NCBI GenBank assembly: GCA_020740775.1
Contig: JAHEWK010000008.1
Coordinates: forward strand, 1,674,001 to 1,738,000
Reading direction: 5' to 3'
DNA: 64,000 nucleotides
From: Ilyonectria destructans
Taxonomy: Eukaryota > Ascomycota > Sordariomycetes > Hypocreales > Nectriaceae
Shown here: positions 31,502-41,742 of the stretch, piece after piece
Layout of the letters: every line of letters begins with the position of its first letter
Position numbering within the stretch: position 1 is the stretch's first letter
The notes under the pieces: generated by a model
The model's database searches: none
What the model saw: the letters and a program-made list of their open reading frames with translations, nothing else
Told to the model about the DNA's origin: nothing
Position numbers and translations under genes: made by a program

Positions 31502-33747
31502 TCATGCTAATGAAATATCTCTCCATGCAGAATCATCTGTTATGTGCTCTCCGAACATAGCTCCATGTACATATGCATCTCCCACCAGTTTAACGCAGTC
31601 TTCTTCAGCGTCTACTCTCCTCAACACCAAAGGAGTTGGACATCCGGAGACAATCATGACTTTGTCGCCAACTTGAGCTTTGGACGGGACAAGACAAAGA
31701 TACCCACGTACAGTCCTTGCGAGACGTCGGTTCGGTAGAAGTGTTAAACGCAGAATGGCTTCGTACGGGGCAGCAGCCTTTCCCCCAATCACCCATCATG
31801 GCTAAGCGATCTGATTCGGAGATCCGAGGGGTGGATGAATCGTTGCGCAAGCCGAACTGGAAAAGCAGTGGGACCATGCTGTTTGTCTTGGGAAGAAGGT
31901 TGGTGGTGTCGCGAGAGTTGGCAAGCACCCACAATGGCTCAAGGCTGTCGAAAAGGTCAAAGATAAAGGGGTTTGAGGGTATCTTGGCACATAGGGCTGC
32001 AATGGTAATGAGTATCATCCAGGAGGCGAATGATTGGGCAAGGTGAGGAGGTGCAGGTCGTTGGGCCATATCAGAGTCCATGATGAGGGTACGCCAGAAG
32101 GCCTCGACAATGGGTTGCTGCGTGAAGGTGTAGACTTGGCCACAATGGAGAAGGATCTTGATACAGGAAGAGAACTCGCCACGGAGCATCTCTGGCCACA
32201 TCTCGCCGAGTTCCTCGATGGCGCCTAGGTGTGGGCTGATTGCCTCGACGTGTAGCCTGCATTTTTCGTCATCGATGGTAAAGTTGGTGATATCATTGGG
32301 CTGTGCGTTACATGCGTTGAAAGGACGAAGCTTGGTATAGTTGACACCGATGATTGGAGCGTGGGCGTTCTCGAACGAGGGGATCCAGGTTGCCATTTTG
32401 GACTCGATTTCGCGACCTGCTAGACCGGCAAGAGAGAGAAGATGAAGAGATTTGGTTTGCCGAAAGAGGTCCAACCCAAAGGGGACGAGGACATCATCAT
32501 CAGACGATTGATAGTCAACCGTCAAGCTGAGGCGTTCCCCTCCTTGAATCTGCGCTAGACGGTTCGCGATGGCGAGGAGGGCGTACACACGATCTCTTCG
32601 AAACGTCGCTTGAAACCCATTGCTGCTGATAAGGAGGTGGAGGAGTAGCGAGCTGGGATGGTTAGTTGCGATGCCGGAGGCGAAGTGTGTGCTCGAGAGA
32701 GCTTCTTGAAGCAGACTGTGGGATCCCTTGCTCCATTCACGAACGATTTGAAGACCGACGGCTTGGACTAGGCCTAGGACAAGGGGGATATTTTGGACGC
32801 CCCGAGCCGACGGCGAAGAGGCCGAGGAGGGCGTTAGAAAATGCGACGACAAGGGACGTGTGCCCGATAGCATCCCAAGGCAGCTCGTGATGGCCAATGA
32901 GGACGGTTGGGTTCCGGGATAAGGCCACCTCTTGAAGCATCCAAACTCTTCCGAACCAGGACCGCGTGTAGACGTCTCCCACGTCAGCCCAGTCCTCAGC
33001 CGTCAAAGGCGGCAAGCCATTCCTGACTAGCAATTCAGCATCATCCGCGACAAACACATCCCCAAATGTCTGGGTCGACGCCCACTTCAGGATCTTGGCC
33101 TCGGCACCCACGGCCGTCATCTTGAGTAGCTCGACAGCGCGGGCGGACCGTTCCGAGGCTGGGCCGAGCCAGATGAGCGTCTCGGAGGCCCCAGTGTAGA
33201 CGTGGTCCATGATCCCAACCTGCGCAGAGCGCTCATGGGCATTGGCCTGGTTGATGCAGATACTATCGACCCAAAGGTAACTGCCAGGTCTGGCTGCGCT
33301 GACTTGTGCGAGGGCGTGGAAGAGATTGGGACGGACAGCGAAGGGACGGCCGTCCAAGTCAATGATAAGGCGGTCGCGGGCAGAGTAGGCGGGCCAACTT
33401 GGATCTGGAGGGCCCCATGTATAAGAGATGGCGAGGTAGTTGGGACGTTGGCTCAAGGGGAACGTGTGGAGGGTGAGGCGAGGAGGGGACGAGTTGGATA
33501 TTGTGTCGGGGAGCTGGATAAGACGGATGTGCTGGTCGCCGATGGTATCGCGGTAACTGAATCCAAAGGTGAGCTGCGAGGCCCTCATGCATTTCTCTGA
33601 GACTATTCGCCAGGCTGACGACAAGACCCAAGACGCCACATCCCGAGTTCGCCTGGTGTTGGTGATGATGAGGACAACCGCGGTGGCAGCGGCCCAGCTC
33701 GCCGGCCCAGCTGAAAATTTCTGACCCGTCCGAAATCCTAGGGCCAT
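31502..33747 (-). pseudogene. HET-domain (heterokaryon incompatibility) gene with two apparent frame changes
   Basis: The ATG at 33747 opens a frame with a hydrophobic N-terminal segment and clear HET motifs: YLAISYTWG, LWVDSICINQA and RVWMLQEVALS. HET proteins trigger cell death when unlike fungal individuals fuse. Near 32815 the homology moves to a second frame (ARGVQNIPLV, then RRDRVYALLAIANRL), which runs to about 31760. There it moves again to a third frame carrying the usual C-terminal module (GYLCLVP, VGDKVMIVSG, GDAYVHGAMFGE), ending at 31502. Each change equals one extra base or two missing bases. No intron of credible size fits either place; the best candidate at the second is only 34 nt. 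Either the gene is a recent pseudogene or the sequence has two indel errors. Codon use and motifs are otherwise intact. Confidence 0.75.
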
Positions 33748-34409
33748 TTTCCCTTGCAAGAATTTGGGATTAATTTATCATGTTAGAGTTGGTTGTGGAT
33801 GAGTGAGGGAAGGTGAAGTTGAAGTTGGAGGGATTGGTGATGGTCAGGGCGGGGCGTGCGATCTTGGTCGCAGCTGCACTTGTTCTGACGTAATGGTACT
33901 CGCAGTACAGATGCGACACTATACATTAATTCATTAACAGGGAACAGCCGAGCGAGTAGTATTGAAGGATACAATTGCAGGTGTTGTGCACCAAGGTTAA
34001 AACAAAAAAGCATTACCGTAAGGAAACGCTAATATAATGTGCCTGATGCTCCATCCTTCGGCCTGTTCTTGGCGTTGGTCCCTTGCAATGGCGCAGATGT
34101 AAAGAAGATTGGGCCGTCTCACAACAGGACCAACGAGTTCGCATCGTGGAAACAGTAGCACTAATGGCACTAGGATCGGAATCTAGGACCAAGTGCTGTT
34201 CTTTTCAACTACCGCTCTTCGAAAGTGGTTGGTTTGACCGTTCGGGCTTGGTTCTCACTTACACATTTCTGTCGAGGACGCTTAAAACAAAACCTACCGA
34301 AGGCAAGTCAGTATTTTCGCATTGGGTCTTGAAGCGGAGTTTTCGTAAAGGAATCCGCAAAACAGTGGCTAAATGAAGCTGTTCAAAAGCAAGATCTATC
34401 TCTTGTCTA
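33748..34409. other. Intergenic, promoter side of the HET gene
   Basis: It lies between the HET gene start and the 3' end of the GH18 gene, both on the minus strand. No gene recognised. Confidence 0.5.
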
Positions 34410-35444
34410 TCAATCGTCGTCGGATGAATCTGTGTAGTAGTCAAACTGCAATGGAACCTGTGTGTCCTTTCCACCCGGTGTATCGGGGTCTATCTCGTCT
34501 TTCTTCAGCGGCACCTCTTCCTTTGGCTTTGTCGTCCCATTTACTGCTGGTACTGCTGGCTGTGTTAGAAACGGCCCCCTCAACAGCGTTGTCATCTCTT
34601 TCGCCCACTCCCAAGGCCGCTCATTGCCACCAGGCATGCTGTTGAAGTATTCCCAACCCATGACTCCTCCAAATTTGCTGTACCGTCCCAACAAGGTGGT
34701 GAGAACCATGCCTAGAGGATTCCAGTGCACAAAACCCGCGCCGTTAGCAGGGCTCGTGACTAAACCGACGACAACCTTCTCCGGAGGCCACCCCTTGCGG
34801 ATCATGTAGTCGTACATGAGGGGAGTTCGGACGTCACCCCAGCCGCAGTAGAACTGCGTATTATACCAGGTGATTTCCCGGCCGCGCATGACCTCGAGTG
34901 CCTCGTAGTCGAAGCCGCTGAGGTTCTTGGTGAAGTCAAGCAACGCCATGGCAACCGGAGCCAGTGTGATGATGAAGTCGGGGCCAAAGTCGCTCCGCAG
35001 ACGATCAATCAGTCGGACAATTCCGTTGAGGCTCATCTCCTCTTCCACGTCTAGATCCAGCCCGTCCAACCCATGCTCTCGGATCATGTCCCTCACAGGG
35101 CCGTAGTACCTGTCAAACTGTTCTTCGTCCCCGTCAAGCCGCTGATAGCTGCCTTGGGCGGCGCCACCCAGCATGCCCAGGACTTTGATGCCGGAAGCCT
35201 GGAGGACGCGCATCTCAGCCCAGAGGGTCTGAAAGCGCGGGTGCGAGGGGTGGTCGTTGTTGAGAGTGATTTTGTCGGGGTGCTCGTTGATGTGAATGGC
35301 AGCAACGATTATGTGCGTGAGAGCGATGCCTGGCTGGGTGATGAGAGGTAGGACAGAGATTGGATTGCCCGCGGAGTCATGGTGAGTTTGGTAGTATGTA
35401 ACAATCCGAGGCAGGTGACTGGTGGACGAAGGGAGGGGAGGCAT
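34410..35444 (-). CDS. GH18 glycosidase (chitinase/ENGase-like) without a secretion signal
   Basis: A single-exon frame of 344 residues. It carries the GH18 active-site motif as DGLDLDVEE: Asp127, Asp130, Asp132 and catalytic Glu134. Other family landmarks are an early beta strand (RIVTYYQTH), the KVLGMLGGA strand with Gly-Gly, the TWYNTQFYCGWG strand and a late FGGVMGWEYFN strand. These enzymes cleave beta-1,4-linked N-acetylglucosamine in chitin or in the chitobiose core of N-glycans. The N terminus (MPPLPSSTSH) has no signal peptide and the C terminus is acidic (SSDDD), so the enzyme is probably intracellular. That fits an endo-N-acetylglucosaminidase acting on free or misfolded glycans, or a chitin-related role, better than a secreted chitinase. 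Specificity is inferred. Confidence 0.85.
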   Translation of the reverse strand: MPPLPSSTSHLPRIVTYYQTHHDSAGNPISVLPLITQPGIALTHIIVAAIHINEHPDKITLNNDHPSHPRFQTLWAEMRVLQASGIKVLGMLGGAAQGSYQRLDGDEEQFDRYYGPVRDMIREHGLDGLDLDVEEEMSLNGIVRLIDRLRSDFGPDFIITLAPVAMALLDFTKNLSGFDYEALEVMRGREITWYNTQFYCGWGDVRTPLMYDYMIRKGWPPEKVVVGLVTSPANGAGFVHWNPLGMVLTTLLGRYSKFGGVMGWEYFNSMPGGNERPWEWAKEMTTLLRGPFLTQPAVPAVNGTTKPKEEVPLKKDEIDPDTPGGKDTQVPLQFDYYTDSSDDD

Positions 35445-35712
35445 TGTGGGCGAGTTGCGGAAGCAGAATGAACGAAGCTGATTGTATGATGAGCGTGCTG
35501 GTGAGGGGATTGGGCTGTGTTGTTCTTCCCAAAGCCTTGGTTGCCTAGAGTCGCTGAAAGTTAGTGGGCATGGTTCAAACTAGTGGTCCATTCCAGTGAA
35601 CAGTCAGCTGTAGTTCGTGTAACCCAATCGTTGACAGACTTCGCCTCTCTCAATTAATAATTGTGACATCTCATTGCATAAATTCAAGGGTATCTCTTCG
35701 CTACGGGCGCCC

Positions 35713-36655
35713 TCAAAAATTGACTGCACCTCTTGACTCTTTCTCTACGTCGGGTTCCCTGACTTTCCTCCCCACACAACGGCCTGGGTGCCAAACCGCA
35801 AACAATAACACAGCTGCGGCCACCGGCGCAAACTCCAGACAGGCAAAGAATATCTCATGGGAGGATAGATAACCACCTAATCCCTCGGCTGTCTCTGCAA
35901 GACGGAAGCACGTTCGCAAGTACACTAGGATAGTCGCCACAGCAAATGCGATGGCGAATCCTGTCAAACCCTTGCCGGGACGTTTGATCTCGTGTCGCGC
36001 GCGGAAGAGGAAACTGCCCGCTACAATGACAAAAACACCAAGGGAGAATACTTGATACGCCAAACCGCCCAGGAGAATGTTGTTGGCGTCGGTAGGGTCC
36101 TCTCGGTTGGACTGCCGGACACCGATGAGGGCTGCGCCGGCGACCTGGGCAACCGTGGCGATGACATCTGAGGTGATAAAAAACCACAAGATAGCTCGCG
36201 GCGGGAGGAACGAGTACTGGCGGCCAAGCCTCGGTATTAGTGCTGACAGGATCGTGTAGATGCCGGCGGCGAGGAAAACGGGCGCGGTAACGATGAAGAA
36301 GTAGTTGAGGATGAAGTACAACAAGTGATACGGGTCCTTCTTGGCTGACAGCGTTCGGGCGACGTAGCCAACGATCTCGAACAATAGACCGATGGGGAAG
36401 GTAATGAAGTACCAGCTTCGATGGCGGATCGTTTGGAATAAATGGACGAACAGGAATAGGAAGAACCACACGACAGCGAAGACGGCGAGCGAGAAGGCCG
36501 GCGTGTAGCCATATATGATGACTGGAGTGTCCCATTCGCCATTGGGATTCGGGAAATCTGGATCGACGTAGCCGGCGATAGCTGTTACCGAAGTTAGCAG
36601 TGAAGTTGTCGTGAAATATTGGAGACGTACGTCGCGAGGTAGCCTCGGCGCTCAT
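35713..36655 (-). CDS. RTA1-family seven-helix membrane protein
   Basis: Exons 36655-36631 and 36581-35713, joined by a 49-nt intron (GTACGT donor, GCTAAC branch, AACAG acceptor), give 297 residues. The first exon codes only eight residues plus one base, a layout common in this family. The mature start YGYTPAFSLAVFAVVWF and about seven hydrophobic segments match RTA1-like proteins, as do FEIVGYVAR, LAAGIYTILS and the RTCFRLAE motif. Members (budding yeast Rsb1, Rta1, Rtm1) move or help tolerate sphingoid bases and lipophilic drugs in the plasma membrane. Filamentous fungi have many paralogues, so the substrate stays open. It sits 268 bp upstream of the GH18 gene on the same strand. Confidence 0.9.
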
Positions 36656-37951
36656 AATGGCTACCGATGGGACTGAGTCTGAGACGATGGCGATGTTTGG
36701 TAAACTAAACAAGAGATTAAAAAGCCTCAGCGGGCCTCCAAGCTAGAGAAGCGATGAATATGTAGGACCCTACATATTGGATCCCGAACCCCAAACGAGG
36801 TATTCGTAAACCAAATAAGCTTGTCGTTCATGGTAATTGTCCGCTTCCCTAGCGCTACGCCACGCCCGCCAGATCGGTTGAAGGAAAAGTCATGAATCAT
36901 CGCTTTGCACATTGCATCGGACAACGGCTGGGAAATTTGACATTTACTACCTTTACTCGCTGCACTAATCTGAAAGAAGCCCGAAGAAGAAGACTTGCCC
37001 CATAGAGCCCCATTCTGCGGTTTGATGGTGTGGGTGCTCATATTCCCAGACGATCTGTTTACCGTTTCTGGCTATTGGCGGGATGGATGGGGTTTGGACC
37101 CCTGAAAACATCCGGCTCTAGCATACCGAAAAGCACAAGTGACAGCATCTAGCATGTGGACTTGTCTCTTTTCTCCGATGAGTGTCAATCCTTGTAGGGA
37201 TGGTGATCGGCTGGGCGATGAGGTTCAGCCAGGGCAATTGTCGGTTAAAGGTTCAATTTGAGAGCAGTCTTGTTCCGCATTGCTGTATTCTCTGGGCCCA
37301 GTGTCAGGGCAGATCCAGTCTCAAGAATACCTCGGACAAAATAAAGGATGGGATCAAACAGAGGTCATCTCATGGCGATGCCGGTACATTATCCTATCAA
37401 TTGACCACAGCTTCTAGCCCTTTACACAATACCGCCCCGACAATCCTTTGTCGGACGCTCTGTAAATCCAACTCCATATTATTTATGGTCGTAGGTGCCA
37501 GTCTCACTAAGTTTTTATTGCTAAATCATCCCAGAATGATTGTGGTGTTAGGTTACTGCATTGTATGCTTCAAATTGGCAACTGCCTGTCCCTTACTTAT
37601 TAGTGAGGCCACTCCTGTCGGGTCAGAAAAGCCTTCTGCGGACAGGGCAGAGATCTGGTTGACAGCATGCCACCGGCCCAGTAATAATTTTAACCAAAAA
37701 ATTGGTTCTATCACAAGGGAAGAAAAATAGACTTGTCAAGAGTAAACAAATCCAACACGGACCGATTCTTCGAGATGGAACCAGAAAGCTGTACGAGATG
37801 GTTAATCAACGAGAAGGGAGCGCGGTCAGTAGAGCTCGGCTGGGTGGAGGTAAATCAGAGCTCCGGGTTTTGCCGGGCCTTTTCCGGCCTAAGACATCGG
37901 AGCTCTCTTGCAGAGCTTCCGGTAAATTCACCATCGTCATCCCATCAGCAA
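36656..37951. other. Divergent intergenic region, no gene recognised
   Basis: It holds the upstream regions of the RTA1-family gene and the Mmc1-like gene. An open frame at 37182-37730 has mixed composition and no domain. The frame of the Mmc1-like gene is open back to 37733 but is unlikely to be translated from there. Confidence 0.5.
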
Positions 37952-39841
37952 ATGGCTTCCCGACGGCCAGGCTTGCCCCGCGGGGGGAGCATCCGGGCTC
38001 TAATCCGACCGCAAAAGCAGCAGGGCGCATCGATATGTCCCTTCTGCTCCGTCGCCCCGACCGGCCGCGCACGCTCAAGATCCCGCCGCGACGTCATTTC
38101 CCGACGATTCCAGTCGACAACCGCGGTTTCGGCCAACGCACGCGAAGAGCTTGAGAAGGCTTTACTAGATCTCCAGAAGCATGCGCCGGCCTTTGTAAAC
38201 CTCTCGAGGCTTCAATTGGCCCTCCAGGGTCTGCGACAGACACCCGGTCGGGAATCCGTGAGGGTCGCGATTTTGGGACTTGCCAATAGTTCAGATGCTG
38301 CAGAGACGGCAAAGAACGTCTTGAGGGTTCTATTGGCAGATCCCCTTAAGGACGAGGAGGAGTGGGAGCGGCAATTGAAGGACCATGACCCAAGGAACCC
38401 GCTCATTATCCGCGTTGGGCCGGCTCCCAAGCAAGAGGGTGGCTTGACTATCTCCAAGACGAAACTTTTGAGCGAGGTCCAGGTCTCGTCTGTCGAGTGG
38501 AATGGCCTCAACCTGGAGCTCCTGTTCATGCAAGTTCACGCGCCCACGACGTATGCGGGAGACGTATCTGTCCAGGGCATGGAGGACGCACTACTTGTCC
38601 CAACAGTCAATATCCCCTCAGCCGAAAATCGGGTCACTCCCGTGACAACGCCGGTCCACAAATCGCTCCTAATTGCCGATGGCCTTATGGGAGCAGTGAA
38701 CCTTACGCCATTGTCGATTTTGGAAGGAAAGGAATCTATTCTGACGGCCGTTGACCTGAAGGGTGTGAATAAGGAGCAGCTTGAAGTTACCTTTGAGGTC
38801 TTTGATGTCTCACTCGCCGACAAGGGTGTTAGTCTTTTCCGCCAAGGCCCTCAAAATGCCATGGAATACAATCATCTTTGGTCTGAAAGCAACCTACCTG
38901 CCCTCACTACGTGGCTCAAGTCTGGCCTCACCACCTCGGACGACGCTACTAAACCCGTGGTGCGACAACTTGTTGCCTCTCTCCTCCAGAATACACTGGC
39001 AACAATTCAGGCTGAGCAGTCCGGAAAACTATCCAAGACGCCGAACTCGTCCACTTCCTCGCCTGCGGTTTCAAAAGGTCTCAACAAGGGCCTCGCGGCG
39101 TGGGCACAGAAGGCACATGCGGAGCTCCAAGACGAGCTTGATCTAGCATTCACAGGTCACCGATGGCGCAAACTGGGCTGGTGGCAGTTGTTCTGGAGAG
39201 TTGACGATGTTGCGATGCTCACCAACGACATGCTCAGCCAGCGATTCCTACCTACTGCTGAGCAGGAGCTCGTCTACTTGACGGGTCAAATCGCAGAATT
39301 TGCTCAGGCATCTCCAAAGTACCCTCAACCCGTATCTGAGAGTGATGCACCGAAGCAGCTGGGCTCCGGAGTGCTGACTCCCATGATTCCTGTCATCCCC
39401 ACATCCGCGCTCCCTAAATGGCCTGGCCACATCGCTTTCACCCGCCGATACCTTCAGAATGAGACCATCCCTGCTCTCCAGGCTCTGGCTCAGAGGCTTG
39501 TCTTGCAGTCTCTGGGAACTTCCGGTATAACTACATCCCTAGCTGGATTGCTTTATGTATCCTCCTTCTCATCCACCATCTTCGAGGCCGGTGCTGTGGC
39601 AGCACTCGGAATCATGTGGAGTCTGAGCCGGTTACAGAAGAAGTGGGAGAGTGCCCGTGGGTTCTGGGAGGGTGAAGTTCGTGAAGAAGGCCGCAAAGCC
39701 GTGAGGGGTGCCGAAGAGAGCGTGGCAGAGGTGCTGGACGGTGGCAAGCCAGCCAAGGCGTCGGTTGAGGGAACCGAGGAACTCGACAAGGTGCGAAAAA
39801 TGGTGGCCACGGCAGAGGATGCGCTGTCCCGCATGAAGTAG
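37952..39841 (+). CDS. mmc1: Mmc1-like mitochondrial inner-membrane protein (dynamin-like pseudoenzyme)
   Basis: A single-exon gene of 629 residues starting MASRRPGLPR. This start was chosen because it gives an Arg-rich presequence ending in RRFQST, a typical mitochondrial import and cleavage region; ATGs further upstream in frame (for example 37775) would bury it. Residues 104-118 (VRVAILGLANSSDAA) look like a degenerate P-loop strand without the Lys-Ser/Thr, as expected for a dynamin-like fold that no longer binds nucleotide. A hydrophobic hairpin lies near 525-580 (TTSLAGLLYVSS, AGAVAALGIMWSL), followed by a charged helical tail. Fission yeast Mmc1 works with MICOS in cristae architecture, and fungal homologues share the C-terminal domain. 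The family call is from memory of this layout and should be confirmed by profile search. Confidence 0.7.
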   Translation: MASRRPGLPRGGSIRALIRPQKQQGASICPFCSVAPTGRARSRSRRDVISRRFQSTTAVSANAREELEKALLDLQKHAPAFVNLSRLQLALQGLRQTPGRESVRVAILGLANSSDAAETAKNVLRVLLADPLKDEEEWERQLKDHDPRNPLIIRVGPAPKQEGGLTISKTKLLSEVQVSSVEWNGLNLELLFMQVHAPTTYAGDVSVQGMEDALLVPTVNIPSAENRVTPVTTPVHKSLLIADGLMGAVNLTPLSILEGKESILTAVDLKGVNKEQLEVTFEVFDVSLADKGVSLFRQGPQNAMEYNHLWSESNLPALTTWLKSGLTTSDDATKPVVRQLVASLLQNTLATIQAEQSGKLSKTPNSSTSSPAVSKGLNKGLAAWAQKAHAELQDELDLAFTGHRWRKLGWWQLFWRVDDVAMLTNDMLSQRFLPTAEQELVYLTGQIAEFAQASPKYPQPVSESDAPKQLGSGVLTPMIPVIPTSALPKWPGHIAFTRRYLQNETIPALQALAQRLVLQSLGTSGITTSLAGLLYVSSFSSTIFEAGAVAALGIMWSLSRLQKKWESARGFWEGEVREEGRKAVRGAEESVAEVLDGGKPAKASVEGTEELDKVRKMVATAEDALSRMK

Positions 39842-40194
39842 GCCAATGGGGCAATGTACGTTACAAGAGCAAAAGGAATCGATGAGCCCATAGACGGTGA
39901 GGAGATACCAGGCGTGGACATACGCCTTCTTATATGTAGTCTACTCAATCTCGGCAGAAGTATAACTGCCTCCAGGACATGCGCGTCGCGATGCTCCTGA
40001 TGATGCCTCTCCCGACCCTGGCGGATCTCATGCGCGTCTCCAACAGTGCTGGTACTCTAGACTGGTATCGCAGCCAGGCTTTTTATCCCACGATTCCACA
40101 GCAAATGTTCTTCGAAATGACCCATTAAACCTGAACGCCAAGCACATTCCCCCCACACCACATCCCCTTCAACGTCCAAGCCTCGCTGGTTCGT
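39842..40194. other. Convergent intergenic region
   Basis: 3' flanks of the Mmc1-like gene and SmD3. No gene seen. Confidence 0.5.
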
Positions 40195-40694
40195 TTACCG
40201 TCCTCCACCACCTCCACGTCCACTCGCGCGCGCACGGCTAACTGTCGCACGGCCACGAGCCAGACCAACACCGCGACCGCGGACATTGCGGCTGCGGAAC
40301 ATGGGGGCGTTGCGCAACATGTCGGGGACGATGAAGAAGCGCACGTGGGAGCCGCGGATGTACACCTGGTCGAGGTGAGAGACGCGGCCGTCGCGGGCCG
40401 TTACGGTGATGTCCTTGAGCTGAACGTTCATGTTATCCTCGGCTATGTGAGGCGCATGTTAGCTGGAGCGTCTCGCGGGTGGGAATTTGGGGGTGTACGT
40501 GCCATCGAGGAGCTTGCCGCGGTAGGTCTGGCCGGAGGTGATTTCGAGGGTGACGATGTGGCCCTGTAGCGGGGAGGCTGGTTAGCTCATGCTGGGGATT
40601 ATGGAGGAGCTGGCAAAGGGACTGGGGGTTTTGAGGGCAGACATACCTGGGCCTCGTTGAGGAGCTTGATGGGGATGCCGATTGTGGACGTCAT
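40195..40694 (-). CDS. smd3: Small nuclear ribonucleoprotein Sm D3
   Basis: Three exons (40694-40647, 40563-40503, 40442-40195) give 118 residues. The Sm1 motif is in exon 2 ([19 protein letters not shown]) and Sm2 in exon 3 ([18 protein letters not shown]), followed by an Arg/Gly-rich tail that is a likely site of arginine methylation. SmD3 is one of seven proteins forming the ring on U1, U2, U4 and U5 snRNAs in the nucleus. Intron 1 is ordinary (GTATGT to TACAG). For intron 2 the conserved reading [11 protein letters not shown] requires an exon end at GATG followed by GCACGT, so this looks like a GC-AG intron of 60 nt. The nearby GT four bases downstream would lead to a stop. The gene is convergent with the Mmc1-like gene. 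Confidence 0.95.
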
Positions 40695-41742
40695 GATTGC
40701 GGCGTGGACGGGGTTGAGCTGTCGCGTGTGAGGGAAGGCCGAGCGGAGTGAAGCTTGGTGATGTCGTGAAAATTGGCTGGGCGTAACGGATTGGAGGTGA
40801 AGCGTGGAATAGTTAATCCGACCCGAAGAAAAAGACGACAGTGCGGGAGGTAGATAGACACTGTATAAATACCAATGGCTCGCAGCTCCGATACACAGTG
40901 TAATTGTCCTGTATCCTTGCACTCCGTCTGCCTCATTAAGTGAAGAGCATGCGAGAGGCCTCAAACTGCGTAAATGGACAGTGGAACAAGTATTCCAACT
41001 AAAATTAATGCATTTATATTCCTGTTATAACTAATTATCTGGAACATCTCACAGCTCACCCGACCTCGATGCTGAAGTCATTTATCTCCGCAAAGTCATT
41101 CAAAATAGATTCGGTTTCGTTTCACATGCCTCATAGTAAATTCTGTATATGTTACAATGTGGATATTGTCTTATTGAAAGTAGACGGAACAAGAGTGCAA
41201 CGATAATTATCTACAGTTAGTGGGAAAAAAGTCACCGGCCTTCATCTTCCACCACTGCTCACTGATACAGGATCATCCATTCTGTCTGCGGATGAACATA
41301 AAATATTTGGTCCTCCGTAATTTCGCAATTAATCAGTGGCCGGGTCAGTTGGATGTGGCGTAGACCTCACAGCTTATCACCCACCTGCACATTGAGGCGG
41401 CGCAGTGAGAGAGAGGTTGCAAAGCGTGTAATAAGCCTCACCGGATAAGCACATTTGCATAGCCCCGGGGTGTAACCTAACGAACATTATAGTCGAAATT
41501 CATTGGTGGGCGCTCCGCCACGATAAGTACGCCTGACATTGCATGATTGGAATACAGCAAGCGATCCGCCGGCGCCAATGTTGGCTGTGTGCAGATCAAG
41601 AAGGTCAAGAAATATAAGACCTAAGCGACGTTGTAATTTACGGGTACAAGTAAGGTTGAAAACCCTGTATCCTCTAGTCTTAGTCTGACATTCGTTCCCC
41701 CACGCTTGTTGACAGTTTCTACTGGTCCTATCAAGTCCTGAA
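40695..41742. other. Divergent, AT-rich intergenic region
   Basis: It separates the starts of SmD3 and the NACHT gene. It is AT-richer than the surroundings around 40970-41350. No gene is recognised. Confidence 0.5.

Noticed and set aside
31759..31792. 34-nt GT-AG interval that would bridge the second HET frame change
   Set aside because: It is shorter than introns usually spliced in these fungi and has no branch site; an indel is simpler.
37182..37730. 182-codon open frame on the plus strand
   Set aside because: No recognisable domain, and it lies in the upstream region of the Mmc1-like gene with AT-rich stretches.
37733..37951. Longer N terminus for the Mmc1-like protein
   Set aside because: It would place 70 or so residues ahead of a clear mitochondrial presequence. 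The ATG at 37952 fits import better.
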